Source of the DNA: Lachnospiraceae bacterium
GTDB lineage: Bacteria; Bacillota; Clostridia; Lachnospirales; Lachnospiraceae
NCBI GenBank assembly: GCA_910575075.1
Contig: CAJTCY010000011.1
Location: 62,001-126,000 of the forward strand
Direction of reading: 5' to 3'
Length of the DNA stretch: 64,000 nt
Shown: positions 27,682 through 38,924 of the stretch, piece by piece
Position numbering within the stretch: position 1 is the stretch's first letter
How the letters are laid out: every line of letters begins with the position of its first letter
Program-made: the position numbers and the translations under genes
Notes under the pieces: model-generated
The model's input: the letters and a program-made list of their open reading frames with translations, nothing else
What the model was told of the DNA's origin: nothing
The model's database searches: none

Positions 27682-30600
27682 TCATTTATTTTTGCTGCCT
27701 GCAACTGTAATCGAAGGAAGGGTATCTGGAACAGTGATAACCTGAGTATCACTGACAATTCGTTCTCCCTCCAGCGTCACAGCGTCATCTACACGGAACA
27801 GCTCGCCGCGGACTTTCATCCCTTTCAAGGTATCTGCATCCCATTGTCCGGGTTCTACATAATATACCCATGTTCCTTCTGTCGTCTCGCCTTCGTTTCC
27901 TTTCTCAGGCAATTCTGCGAAAATCACCTGTCCCGCCTCGACATTTCCGTCTTTTGCCCCTATTACGTTTCCTTCTGTATCATAGAGTACAACCACGTTA
28001 TAGGCCCAGTTTCCGCGGTAAGTCCCAGTAAAGATCAAAGAACCTTTCTTGATCACATCTTCCGGTTTGTCTCCATACTGGTAATCTTCTGATAATATAC
28101 CGATTGCTTTCTCACCGCCTGCTGATTCCATAAATTCCAGATTATCTCCGGAAGGACCGCAGACATCTATCTCCCGAATAACAATTTCGCCTGTCTGGGA
28201 AATGGTGAGCCTTACATATCTGGCATCATATGTTCCTATCCAGTTCTCTCTCGCTTCCTCTTTTACGGAGTTAAACCAGAGCATCTGCGCTTCCTCTGTT
28301 GTCTCTGCCAAGCTGGCGTCATTTTCCTTGACTTTTGTCCAGGTATTGCCGTCTGCACTGACTTCAACCGTAACTTTTTGCAGTGGGCTTCCCTGATATT
28401 TCAATGATGTTACCTGCTGCGTTTTACGCATATCCAACGTAATTACTGCGGTACCGCCGCTGGTTCCGGTATAAGTGCCGGCTGGAGTGATACTGTTATC
28501 CAGAACACGGTCAATGCTGTGTTCTTTCTTCACTGAAACATTGCCTGGATTGGTATCAAAACCACCGTCCGGATCTTCTTCTGTGCTCTCAATCTCTTTG
28601 TCATCCTGAGAAACCATATTGGTTTCAACCGTCCACTCAGTTTTGTCCAGCGCACCGTCTGTCTGAATCTTTACAGATCCAGCATCTGCCGGATTGGAGT
28701 AGTTCATGTACTGGTCTACTGCACGAACTTCATATTCCATTACTCTGTTATTGATCGTGGTAACCGTATCTGTATAAACGGTTGATTCCGCTGTATCAAT
28801 TGGTACAAAGCCGACAACCTCTGTCTCCTTCTGGCCATTGGATGTCATACTGCGGCTGATCTCATAGCCCAAAATCAGTTCTTTGTTCTGGCTGGTGCTG
28901 ATATTCAGCTCTACCTGATTAGAATTAGCCGCAACGGACGCTGTCACTGCGTTTTTATTTTTCACACTGTTTGCGTCTGTTTCCGGATGATCCACACGAT
29001 AATCCCGTGCTTCATTATTTATATAATAAATTGCCTTCGTATCCGCCTCTCCATACTTATCGGCATATGCAATGGTTTCCTCATTGGGAACCATGCCCCA
29101 CCGTTCAAAGAAAGGAAGAAGATTTTTATCTGCTGCCGCGCACGCTAAGCGCATCAGGTTCTGATCTGCACCGCCGTTGAGCGTTAATCCTGCCTTAGGC
29201 GCTTTGCCAGGATTTCTGGAATAAGTATCGACTCTGGCAAAGAAGAGATTATTGAACTGGTCCTCATAATTATCATAAATATGCTGGTCATCCTTATTGT
29301 TGTCAAAGGCAAGATGAAGCTGCCAGTACATTGCAAGCTGTGTAAATACATTCGAGGCGCGCCCAATCGAACCAGAAGTCACCTTCTTGTATACATTATC
29401 CTGGGTATAACGTGTCTTTCCTGTCAGAAGCTGTGCAAAGTAATTATTCGTAACCTCTGCAACTGCATAAGTTCCCTGGTTAATATCATGGCCGATTTCA
29501 TGGCCGATTCCCCAGCCAAACCCTGATATATCATTGGGGCTGCTTACCACTGGCGTAGATCCCCATTCAATTCCGATATGATTGCCTGAAGCATACATAA
29601 ATGCTCCTGCAAACATCCTCATGTACCGAATATTCAAATGCTGTGACGGCCATGCATTATTTCCTCTGTCTGTTCCTGCATCGTCACTCAGTCCTTTGTG
29701 CTGGTAGAACAGCTTCATGGCCTGCTCCATCGCTTTCAGGGCGTTGTCAAGTTTCGCTGTCTTATCCTCTGCGTTCTTAATGCCCGCCCATACCTGTGTA
29801 GCCGGTACAGAATGCATCATTTCCCGCATCATGATATCTGTAGTATTAAGAATACAATTGGTCTGGTCATATGCGTAATCCACATTGGCCTTTCCTGTAT
29901 GCTGCGCTTCATGTTCTGCTTCCAGATTCTTCACGTACTCCTCAAGCTCTGTCACATAAGCCCGAATCGCTGCCGTCCGTTCCTCTCCCGTCTTTCCATA
30001 GACACTGAGAACCGGAATATCGCCGCCTCCATTGATGCGTACCGCATATTTATCGTCGGCGCTGTTTCCTGTATAGCTGACATATACCTGCCCTCCGCGC
30101 TCTACCGTACCAGTGCTTATGGTTGGAACTGTAACTTCATTCCGTCCTACTTTCAGATTCTGGACACGGGAAAATCCGCCGGCTTCGGAATGGTTCTGTG
30201 TAAATACAATCTGCAGATTTGCTGCCTCTCCCCACTTCTTGGAGTTATGTCCTACATATACCAGAAGTTTTTCACCAGCACGTGCTGTCTTGCCGACAGG
30301 CTGCCAGGAGTTCAAACCGCTAAATCCAAGATGTCTGTCTTTCTGCGCTGTAATCTGATTCTCCACTTCATATGCCGGGTCCAGATTAGCAGTCAGGATA
30401 TCTCTTGCATTCTTGATCTCTAATGCAAGTTCCTCATAGAGCATGTGCTTTTCTCCGCTCACCGGATCCACTGTATTCAAACGGTTTTCCAGTTCATCTA
30501 ACGTTGCGGCTGTCACATCTGACCGTAAGGTAATATGCATCTCATCGGTATACAATGCCATAATATCTTCTTCCAGTGAATCATACTCATGGAAATGAAT

Positions 30601-33111
30601 CTCTCCTACCATCATGTTGATTCTCTGATATCCTGTTCCAAAGGACAAGTGAATCTTATTTGCGGTAATTGTCTGGTCTAATTTTACGATATAGTATGGA
30701 TTATCATTTTCGTCTGTTCTGGCAACCAGCCTTGCCGCCACATTCTTCTCTGTATTAGGATCTTCCGCAGTCCAATATCCAACTCTCACCAGGCTTATCG
30801 CTGCCTGCTGGTTTGCTGCTGCATAGGTGATGTAACTGAGCTGGTAATTCTGATCCAAAGTAATCGTCACACCTTTGTCATTTCCAGGATAGGAAATGCC
30901 GTCATCCCAGTCTGTTTTTGTCCAATAAGAAGTATAATCGTCATCGACCAGACCCCAGGCCGTTTTTCCTTCTGTATCCAAAGCGCTGCTTTCCATATGC
31001 GCTCCGCCGTGTCCGCCGTAAACCGCTGCCGCAATATGGTTGGTCTTTTTCCCTGGTCCATTAGAAGTATTGATGAGTTTATAGCCAGGAAGCTTGGGCG
31101 CAACGCCTTTCGCCGCTGCTCTGTGGTGCAGAGAAGCAGGTCCCCAGCCAATCTCATTCCATCCCTTGACATAGACATCATATTCGACTCCAGATTCCAG
31201 AGACATCAGCACATATTTATTCTCTGTAATCATTCCTGTACCCTGCGGTGTCTCTGTAAATCCTTCCACAACCGGGCGGAATGCGGTATCAGCTTCTTCT
31301 GCCTTCTTATAATATACCATATATCCGTCAGAATCCTCCATGTCCTTCCAGGAAACGGTAATGGAGCAGTAACCGCCTGTCGCTTTTACATTATCCGGCG
31401 CTGCCGGCAGGCTCTGTGCCTTTACTACAGCAACTTTCTCTTCCGACCATTGGCTGTTCCAACCGCCGTTGACGGAACGCACTTTGATCGTATATTTCCC
31501 ATTATAGATTAAATTTTTATCCAGAATGCTTGTAATAATATGCTGAGGATTTGAAACCCGTACTGTCTGGGTCTCATTTGTTCCTCCCTTTACCGGACCG
31601 GACACGCAGACTTCATATCCCGTCACATTATTCTGGGGCGTCCAGGATACCGTAATCATTTTATCTCCCGGTACCAAATCCGTGATTGTGGGAATATCAA
31701 GCTGTGGCGGCGGAACCCTTTTTTCCATATCATTGACAAATTCCACCTTAGCAATATTTACCAACGGCTCCGTTTTCTTCGTCCCGGTAATCCGAATCAA
31801 GACACGCTTTACCGCGATCTGTGTTCCAAAATCCAGCACCATGGAACCGTCTGGCTCGGTCTGTATGGATGCTGCAGCTGCTCTTGCCATCCGGTAACTT
31901 GCTACAGCTGCCTGGTTCTCTGCTGCCAACGGGACGGACATGGTCTGTTCCTGGCCATTTTCATCCTCATAGACAACGGACACTTCCCCATCTGTGATTG
32001 CGCTGGGAATTGCTTCTCCCGGCTCTGCTTCTGCCGGAGCGCAGATTGTCATTCCCTGCATCTTTGGTATCAGGGCTGTATCCTCTTTTTCTCCCGCTAA
32101 TGTATAATCCAGCACTACTGGATTATCCGCGGCAATTGCTTTCTCTGAATCAGCCGGAACTAACCCTAAGCTTCCTGTATGATTCAGGAAGTCTTCCATT
32201 CCCACTGCTGTAGTGCCTTCTGCAGCCTGAAGGTCTGTAAATCTTACGATTACCTGATCTTCCACAGCTGACATTTTGGCATTGTCATTCATACTCTGAA
32301 CCACGCACTGTAAATCTGCGATATCTGTCTTGTCATCACCGTTGACATCAGATTCTGTGCCTGTTGGATTATTTCGGACTGCATCAAGAACCGCCTGCAC
32401 ATCCTCTTTGGTTATAGCTCCATCACCGTTGACATCTCCAGGGCGCAGCCATCCTCTCGCCGATTTTCCTTCCAGGGAAGTCTCGGCAGTACATACCCTT
32501 ATCTTCTTGCTATGCCCTTCCTCCATCTCCACAGACTGACTGTATACAGCAAACTTTGCAGTCTGTATCTGAACTGTATAATTTCCCGGAGAAAGGTTAA
32601 ATCTGGCCGTCTTAGCGTCTGCATCTGCAAAATCCAGTTCCTGTGTCTGAACTGCTTGCTCATTATTGCCGCTAACCGTTACATTTACTTTTCCCTGAAC
32701 AGGGAATACTGCAGAGGTAATTTCTACCTCCAAGACACTTTTTTCTTCTGGTACTGTAATTCCCTCAGGTACCGCGCTGGCATCTATGCCTTCCTGGGTT
32801 CCAGCGTCCTCTGTACTCTGCTGAGATTCCATTTTCTCAGCCCTTCCCTGAGAATCAGCGCCATCTGTTTTCTCTTGAGGCTCAGTGTCTTCTGTTTTTG
32901 CCTTATCTTCCTCTCCAGGAGTCTCCTCTGAGAATTCTGGGGCATCCGCAATGCCCGCATCTGCTTTGTCCACATCATCCTCAATTTCCTTGCCTTCTTC
33001 GGAAAGAACAGTATCTTCCAGCAGGGATGCCCCTTGAGCCAGCACAGTATCGCTGGTCCAGGCTTGGAAAATCAGGCTTGCAGTAAGCAGTACCGCCATC
33101 ATTCTTTTCAT
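27682..33111 (-). CDS. Secreted M60-family (enhancin-like) metallopeptidase with dockerin
   Basis: Start set at 33111 (MKRMMAVLLTASLIFQAW, a signal peptide); the frame extends upstream without a ribosome site. The protein has 1809 residues. An acidic low-complexity stretch is followed by a type I dockerin at about 225-278 with two calcium loops (GDVNGDGAI and SDVNGDDKTD), then two Fn3 domains, a carbohydrate-binding-like region, and the M60 peptidase domain with the zinc motif HEIGHD (H1204, E1205, H1208). A C-terminal discoidin (F5/8 type C) domain and an uncharacterised tail end it. M60 peptidases of gut bacteria cleave mucin-type O-glycoproteins; mucin as the substrate here is inferred. 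It is followed by the cohesin-like gene in the same operon. Confidence 0.88.
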   Translation of the reverse strand: MKRMMAVLLTASLIFQAWTSDTVLAQGASLLEDTVLSEEGKEIEDDVDKADAGIADAPEFSEETPGEEDKAKTEDTEPQEKTDGADSQGRAEKMESQQSTEDAGTQEGIDASAVPEGITVPEEKSVLEVEITSAVFPVQGKVNVTVSGNNEQAVQTQELDFADADAKTARFNLSPGNYTVQIQTAKFAVYSQSVEMEEGHSKKIRVCTAETSLEGKSARGWLRPGDVNGDGAITKEDVQAVLDAVRNNPTGTESDVNGDDKTDIADLQCVVQSMNDNAKMSAVEDQVIVRFTDLQAAEGTTAVGMEDFLNHTGSLGLVPADSEKAIAADNPVVLDYTLAGEKEDTALIPKMQGMTICAPAEAEPGEAIPSAITDGEVSVVYEDENGQEQTMSVPLAAENQAAVASYRMARAAAASIQTEPDGSMVLDFGTQIAVKRVLIRITGTKKTEPLVNIAKVEFVNDMEKRVPPPQLDIPTITDLVPGDKMITVSWTPQNNVTGYEVCVSGPVKGGTNETQTVRVSNPQHIITSILDKNLIYNGKYTIKVRSVNGGWNSQWSEEKVAVVKAQSLPAAPDNVKATGGYCSITVSWKDMEDSDGYMVYYKKAEEADTAFRPVVEGFTETPQGTGMITENKYVLMSLESGVEYDVYVKGWNEIGWGPASLHHRAAAKGVAPKLPGYKLINTSNGPGKKTNHIAAAVYGGHGGAHMESSALDTEGKTAWGLVDDDYTSYWTKTDWDDGISYPGNDKGVTITLDQNYQLSYITYAAANQQAAISLVRVGYWTAEDPNTEKNVAARLVARTDENDNPYYIVKLDQTITANKIHLSFGTGYQRINMMVGEIHFHEYDSLEEDIMALYTDEMHITLRSDVTAATLDELENRLNTVDPVSGEKHMLYEELALEIKNARDILTANLDPAYEVENQITAQKDRHLGFSGLNSWQPVGKTARAGEKLLVYVGHNSKKWGEAANLQIVFTQNHSEAGGFSRVQNLKVGRNEVTVPTISTGTVERGGQVYVSYTGNSADDKYAVRINGGGDIPVLSVYGKTGEERTAAIRAYVTELEEYVKNLEAEHEAQHTGKANVDYAYDQTNCILNTTDIMMREMMHSVPATQVWAGIKNAEDKTAKLDNALKAMEQAMKLFYQHKGLSDDAGTDRGNNAWPSQHLNIRYMRMFAGAFMYASGNHIGIEWGSTPVVSSPNDISGFGWGIGHEIGHDINQGTYAVAEVTNNYFAQLLTGKTRYTQDNVYKKVTSGSIGRASNVFTQLAMYWQLHLAFDNNKDDQHIYDNYEDQFNNLFFARVDTYSRNPGKAPKAGLTLNGGADQNLMRLACAAADKNLLPFFERWGMVPNEETIAYADKYGEADTKAIYYINNEARDYRVDHPETDANSVKNKNAVTASVAANSNQVELNISTSQNKELILGYEISRSMTSNGQKETEVVGFVPIDTAESTVYTDTVTTINNRVMEYEVRAVDQYMNYSNPADAGSVKIQTDGALDKTEWTVETNMVSQDDKEIESTEEDPDGGFDTNPGNVSVKKEHSIDRVLDNSITPAGTYTGTSGGTAVITLDMRKTQQVTSLKYQGSPLQKVTVEVSADGNTWTKVKENDASLAETTEEAQMLWFNSVKEEARENWIGTYDARYVRLTISQTGEIVIREIDVCGPSGDNLEFMESAGGEKAIGILSEDYQYGDKPEDVIKKGSLIFTGTYRGNWAYNVVVLYDTEGNVIGAKDGNVEAGQVIFAELPEKGNEGETTEGTWVYYVEPGQWDADTLKGMKVRGELFRVDDAVTLEGERIVSDTQVITVPDTLPSITVAGSKNK

Positions 33112-33202
33112 TTCTCTCTTTTCCTTTCCTTGCAAATTTTTATATTGGGCATAAATGGTATACACTAACAATAACATCATCTTCCAGAAATTACAACATA
33201 AA

Positions 33203-33216
33203 TTTTGGCGCCAAAA
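33203..33216. promoter_or_regulatory. 14-bp perfect palindrome in the M60 leader
   Basis: TTTTGGCGCCAAAA is a perfect palindrome about 90 bases upstream of the M60 start. It may be a binding site for a dimeric regulator. No regulator is encoded beside it, so this is only a candidate. Confidence 0.35.
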
Positions 33217-33238
33217 ACGGGATCTCTATAATAAAAAT

Positions 33239-33296
33239 GAAGCATACAACATATAGATAATCTCAGTCAAAATAACTGCTGTATGTTGTATGCTTC
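33239..33296 (-). terminator. Hairpin terminator after the GH30 gene
   Basis: A perfect 15-bp inverted repeat, GAAGCATACAACATA (33239-33253) with its complement at 33282-33296, around a 28-base loop. On the minus strand it is followed by CATTTTTATT. It ends the GH30 transcript, so the M60 operon has its own promoter. Confidence 0.78.
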
Positions 33297-33383
33297 TCAC
33301 TTATTTCGGAACTTTATTCCAAAAAGTTCTTTTCTGCTTTATGTTGTTTTTTATCGTCTTAGAATCTCTGCAAACTGCTTAAA

Positions 33384-36239
33384 TCATCTCACCTGCACTG
33401 CGGAGGAAAGACCTGCCTTTTTCAATAATTTCTTATATTTCTTTACAGATTTCTTGGGCACGCTGATCTTAGCTTTCCTGGAAATTCCCGTAAACGCCTG
33501 TTTCTTTACAGTCTTAACCTTACTGGATTTAATTTTTACATTCTTCAGTTCAGAATTCTTATAAAATGCCTTAACATCAATAAAGGTGACACCTTTTCCT
33601 ATCGTAACCGCCGCCAGTTTCTGATTGGATGCAAAGGCTGAAGCTCCGATTTTGGTAACATTATCGCCGATGGTTACCTTTTTCAGTTTTTTGCATCCAT
33701 AAAAAGCCTTCTTTCCGATGCTGGTTACTTTAAATATATATCCATTAATTTTTACTGTTGCCGGAATAGTTACCGTGGTATCTGTTTTTTTCACAGGTCC
33801 TTTTACCTCCACGGTTCCATTTTCAGCGGATGATTTGGAGACTTTATAATTCAACTTGCCTACCTTATAGACAGCATTTTTCTTTGGCACTGTATTTCCT
33901 TTTGGTATGTCAGTCCCTGCTTTTGTCACTGTTACCGCCGCCTGGGCATACTTTGATTTATCCAGCGCAGATTCTGCTTTTACTGTCAAGGCAGATGAGG
34001 TCTCGTCAGCCCCAACCTGCAAAAGACCTGCGGGGCTGATTTTGGTGCTGCTGCTCTTATTTCCGCTGACGCTCCAAACTACCATTTGCGGCGCGTTATT
34101 TGTCACCGTCACCTTGACCATAAACTGCTGGGTTTTTCCTGCCTGTATGCTTGCCATCTGCGGCGTTATACTTACAGAAAGTATCTCAGGTTCAGGTTCT
34201 GACTCTTCTTCTGTATAAGCATTCTCTAACTGCCATAACTGAAGCTCTGAATCGCTGGCTGCTTTCTGCACTGCTTTTACTCCGCCGCCGCTGCCCTCCA
34301 ATGACAAGTATAATCCGTTTTCTGCATGCTTAAATTTCACATACTCCCCATGTTCTTCCACAATCCAATTTTGATTCACTTCTCCGGTATCCGGCCAGAT
34401 AATCAGACGTTCTCCATCATTGGAAGTGCCTCCATTGATGGCTGCCAGACTGAAGCTCTTCATATTTACTAATTTTATGGTGTTCTGTTCCCCAACTTTG
34501 CTGGGTTTTAGATACCATTGCTGGTTTGCCTGGCCACTGTAGTCCCAGGAGATTACATTTGAAAGAGAAGCTGTTCCTCCGCCGTTCACGCAGAGTGACT
34601 GCCCATTTCCCGCATTCTTAATGGAGACAATTTTATCCCTGGGCACGGTTTCCCTCCGATCGGTTTCATTTCCTGTCAGAGGAGTTCCCTGGGTAGTAAA
34701 TGTACTGATAGAATGTGCCGGAAGTTCTGCACTCACTTTGCGCCCGTTAAAGTTGATGTCTACATTCTGTGTCTGGCTGCTGCCATTTTTTACTAACAGC
34801 GAAATCGTTCCGTCTGCATTGCGGAACGCTATTTCACGGCGCTGTGCTGTATACGCAGAATCTGCTTCTGCATCAGATCCCTGGCCTGGCGCATATGCCT
34901 GATCATAAGTACCGCTGCTCTCGATTCTGCGCGCCCCTGCTTTTACAGCATCCGTAAAATGCTTTATTTCATAATACTGAGGATTCAGAAGGTATTCTTT
35001 TGTTGTCTCATTGACGGTAACAGGTGCATTCTGCGGCCATGGCGGATTTGCTGTATTATATCCGCCCGGTTTTGTGCCATCCCATTCTAATACCAGATTC
35101 CACATATTATAGGAAGTAATTCCGTAAGAAAAATACATGTACATAATGTCAAACTGGTTTTCTGCATACTGCCAGTCATTATTTCCATTCCCGCACATAG
35201 TTTCGGTCTGCATCATTCCCATGTTAAATCCAGTATGGTACATGGAACGCGCTTTATTATAAGACCACCACTGGAATCCCACACCAGAAATATACTTTTT
35301 CGCCTCCGCATCATTCAAAGTTGGGTCTACCCGGCTGTCATCGGAATTGGTAAGGGTTCCCAGATAAATCTCCACCCCCATTTTCTTCATTTCCGGTCCT
35401 AAATATCCTTTGATAAAATCCCGAAGCTGTTCACCGCTCCAGCGGCAGGAAGCATATCCTGACCAGATGGTTGGTTCATTCTGCGGGGATACCATATATA
35501 TGTCAATGCCTTCCGCTCTGTACGCCTCAATGAATTTACGAAAATACAAGGCATACGCCCGCATATTTTCTTCCGTGCTGTCGAACCAGCCGCCGATTAG
35601 GTTATTATGTGCCGTATTGTCATTTTCCCCCTCTTTCTTCATCCAGGTAGGCGGAGACCAGGGGGAGGCCCAGATTTTCAGGTTAGGTTGGCGTTTTAAG
35701 GCTTCCTTAATATATGGGATCAGCATTTCTTTATCTCGGTCTATAGAGAAATTCTTCATCTCATAATCATCTGCCGTCTCATTCAAAGAATAATGGTCCA
35801 TAGCAAAATCACTGGAGCCAATTGGTACCCGTCCCATAGTCAGATGCATACCCTCCGGCTCATTGGGATCAAACAGCAGATCCAGAATATGATTCCTGTC
35901 CGTCTCTGTCAGCTTCATCAGCTTATCCCAGCTGCGTTCATTAAAACAACCTCCCCAGATGTCCTGAGCCATTTGCTGGTATGTAATATTCTCGTCCACG
36001 TCAATATACAGTTCACTGTGATTATTATCATCCCAGGCTGTAGTTTCCAGCTCTCCCATATCCTGCATATAAGTCCCATTCTGAGACATCACCCAGTGCA
36101 CCTTGCCCGTCTCTCCCGCTGCCTGGCTGACTGGCGCCGGTGCCGCGGCAACGCCAGAAATGGCTGTACTGACTGACATCAAGATTGACAATAATACTTT
36201 TCCTGCATACCTTTTTTTCCTGACATATTTCTTCTCCAT
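33384..36239 (-). CDS. Secreted GH30-family hydrolase with ricin-like and BspA-like modules
   Basis: Start set at 36239 after GAGAGGAAAC, giving a signal peptide ending near AAPAPVSQA. The 951-residue enzyme has a GH30 (clan A) catalytic domain in about 35-480. The acid/base Glu255 lies in SPQNEPT and the nucleophile Glu346 in MMQTETMCG, with ASPWSPPTWMK earlier, all typical of the glucosylceramidase/beta-1,6-glucanase branch. A ricin-type trefoil (about 535-680), a Big-like domain, and a C-terminal BspA-type LRR_5 module (AFYGCKKLKKVTIG repeats) follow. The same LRR_5 module ends the 1179-residue protein near 55 kb. The substrate is not fixed by sequence. Confidence 0.85.
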   Translation of the reverse strand: MEKKYVRKKRYAGKVLLSILMSVSTAISGVAAAPAPVSQAAGETGKVHWVMSQNGTYMQDMGELETTAWDDNNHSELYIDVDENITYQQMAQDIWGGCFNERSWDKLMKLTETDRNHILDLLFDPNEPEGMHLTMGRVPIGSSDFAMDHYSLNETADDYEMKNFSIDRDKEMLIPYIKEALKRQPNLKIWASPWSPPTWMKKEGENDNTAHNNLIGGWFDSTEENMRAYALYFRKFIEAYRAEGIDIYMVSPQNEPTIWSGYASCRWSGEQLRDFIKGYLGPEMKKMGVEIYLGTLTNSDDSRVDPTLNDAEAKKYISGVGFQWWSYNKARSMYHTGFNMGMMQTETMCGNGNNDWQYAENQFDIMYMYFSYGITSYNMWNLVLEWDGTKPGGYNTANPPWPQNAPVTVNETTKEYLLNPQYYEIKHFTDAVKAGARRIESSGTYDQAYAPGQGSDAEADSAYTAQRREIAFRNADGTISLLVKNGSSQTQNVDINFNGRKVSAELPAHSISTFTTQGTPLTGNETDRRETVPRDKIVSIKNAGNGQSLCVNGGGTASLSNVISWDYSGQANQQWYLKPSKVGEQNTIKLVNMKSFSLAAINGGTSNDGERLIIWPDTGEVNQNWIVEEHGEYVKFKHAENGLYLSLEGSGGGVKAVQKAASDSELQLWQLENAYTEEESEPEPEILSVSITPQMASIQAGKTQQFMVKVTVTNNAPQMVVWSVSGNKSSSTKISPAGLLQVGADETSSALTVKAESALDKSKYAQAAVTVTKAGTDIPKGNTVPKKNAVYKVGKLNYKVSKSSAENGTVEVKGPVKKTDTTVTIPATVKINGYIFKVTSIGKKAFYGCKKLKKVTIGDNVTKIGASAFASNQKLAAVTIGKGVTFIDVKAFYKNSELKNVKIKSSKVKTVKKQAFTGISRKAKISVPKKSVKKYKKLLKKAGLSSAVQVR

Positions 36240-36556
36240 GTTTCCTCTCTTTCCTCCTTTATATTTATAATTTCCTGTTACCTTTTGCAAAAAACACTAT
36301 TTTTGCAAAAATCTATATGGTAATTGTACACTCTAAAATAAAATTTTTACTATAATTTTCTATTATTATTCTATAATTTTGTGCGCAATATTTCTCCTGA
36401 AAGAAAGGTAACCATAGAGAGAAAGAAACTGCCGCATAAAAAATTTTCCATAAAATACCAAAACTGCCGCGCCATAATTTATCAATCATAACGCGGCAGT
36501 TTTTTGCGTGCTTAACTATTTTATATTCTTTTCTTTCAAACTATCGGATCAAACTT
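36240..36556 (-). other. Spacer between gdhA and GH30 genes
   Basis: About 317 bases. The part from 36240 to 36420 is the AT-rich presumed promoter region of the GH30 gene. The part from 36427 to 36503 holds the gdhA terminator and a nearby partial copy of its stem. No coding frame is supported. Confidence 0.6.
36459..36503 (-). terminator. gdhA terminator, bidirectional, with a partial copy beside it
   Basis: AAACTGCCGCGCCAT and onward (36459-36478) pairs with 36484-36503 (ATCATAACGCGGCAGTTTTTT region). A T run follows on the plus strand and a weaker one on the minus strand. A lone AACTGCCGCA arm at 36427-36436 lies 32 bases away, as if a second hairpin had decayed. It belongs to the CTGCCGC family. 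Confidence 0.8.
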
Positions 36557-37894
<1,338 letters not shown>

Positions 37895-38023
37895 TCATTC
37901 TCCTTTACAATCATACCTATCGTTATCAGATACATTTTAATATTATTTTTTCTTTTTTGCAAGAATTTTCTTTCATTACTTTAATGTTTTATTATAGCAA
38001 AGTGATTTGGTACCTTTTTCATT

Positions 38024-38050
38024 GGTCTTTGCCGTATTAACGGCAAGACC
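38024..38050 (+). promoter_or_regulatory. Hairpin with T run in the thiT leader
   Basis: GGTCTTTGCCGT (38024-38035), loop ATTA, and ACGGCAAGACC (38040-38050) form a stem followed by TTTT. Flanking GGTACC/GGTACT boxes could extend it. It lies 110 bases upstream of thiT. No TPP riboswitch core (CUGAGA, ACCUGAU) is seen, so it may be a different attenuator, or a terminator of an upstream leader. Confidence 0.45.
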
Positions 38051-38160
38051 TTTTGGTACTAGGGTTGTTGTTAAAAATGGGGAAAGTCAAAAAATACCTG
38101 TATTGACAGGACTGTGTTCCACCTTTAAAATAGAAAAAAACATTTTTTATGGAGGATCTT

Positions 38161-38841
38161 ATGAACAACTTCTTTGCCGCACCTACCAATGAATGGAATG
38201 ACAACGCTGTCCGTCTCACTCCTGCTGGGATTGTGACGGTTGCAGCCGTTATTGGACTTCTGATCATCATTGCGCTGCTGATGCGTTACCGCCAATCTCA
38301 TTCACGGAAACTTACAACCAGACAGCTTGTTTTTTCTGCTGCCGCCATGGCGCTTGCCCTGGTCACCTCCATGGTAAAACTTTTCGAAATGCCAATGGGT
38401 GGTTCCGTAACGCTGCTGAGCATGCTGTTTATTGTTCTGATCGGCTACTGGTTTGGTCCCTATGCCGGCCTTATGACCGCTATTGCTTACGGACTGCTGC
38501 AATTTGTACTGGAACCTGTTTTCTATACTGTTCCCCAGATGCTTACAGATTATCCCCTTGCTTTTGGCGCGTTAGGGCTCTCCGGATTCTTTAACAGACA
38601 GAAATATGGACTTGTGAAAGGATATCTTGCAGGGGTTTTGGGGCGTTACTTTTTTTCCTTTTTATCCGGGGTTATTTTCTTTGCTTCCTATGCGCCAGAA
38701 ACTATGGCTGCGCCCATTTACTCACTGGCGTACAACGGGTCTTATCTGGGCGCAGAAGCTGCCATTACCCTGATCTTACTTTCACTGCCTCCAGTTTCCA
38801 AGGCGCTTGCACAGGTAAAGCAGATGGCGTTGGAAGAATGA
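38161..38841 (+). CDS. thiT: Thiamine transporter ThiT-like (ECF S component)
   Basis: Start set at 38161, seven bases after GGAGG; the ATG four codons earlier overlaps that site. The protein of 226 residues has one N-terminal membrane helix (residues 14-35), a basic linker, then the six-helix S-component fold with the thiamine-binding ThiT pattern: KLFEMPMGGSVTLLSMLFI, GPYAGLMTAIAYGLLQ, and VPQMLTDYPLAFGALG. The extra N-terminal helix is longer than in L. lactis ThiT (about 180 residues). No ECF ATPase lies nearby, so it probably uses a shared ECF module. Confidence 0.85.
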   Translation: MNNFFAAPTNEWNDNAVRLTPAGIVTVAAVIGLLIIIALLMRYRQSHSRKLTTRQLVFSAAAMALALVTSMVKLFEMPMGGSVTLLSMLFIVLIGYWFGPYAGLMTAIAYGLLQFVLEPVFYTVPQMLTDYPLAFGALGLSGFFNRQKYGLVKGYLAGVLGRYFFSFLSGVIFFASYAPETMAAPIYSLAYNGSYLGAEAAITLILLSLPPVSKALAQVKQMALEE

Positions 38842-38924
38842 ACTTAAAAACTTTCATATTTTTCCTTCCATTACATAGAATAAATATATTCTTAGTATGC
38901 CTGAATCTGAAAAGGGAGGAAATT

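Noticed and set aside
38040-38160. TPP riboswitch before thiT
   Set aside because: The conserved CUGAGA and ACCUGAU core sequences are not present; only a simple hairpin is seen.
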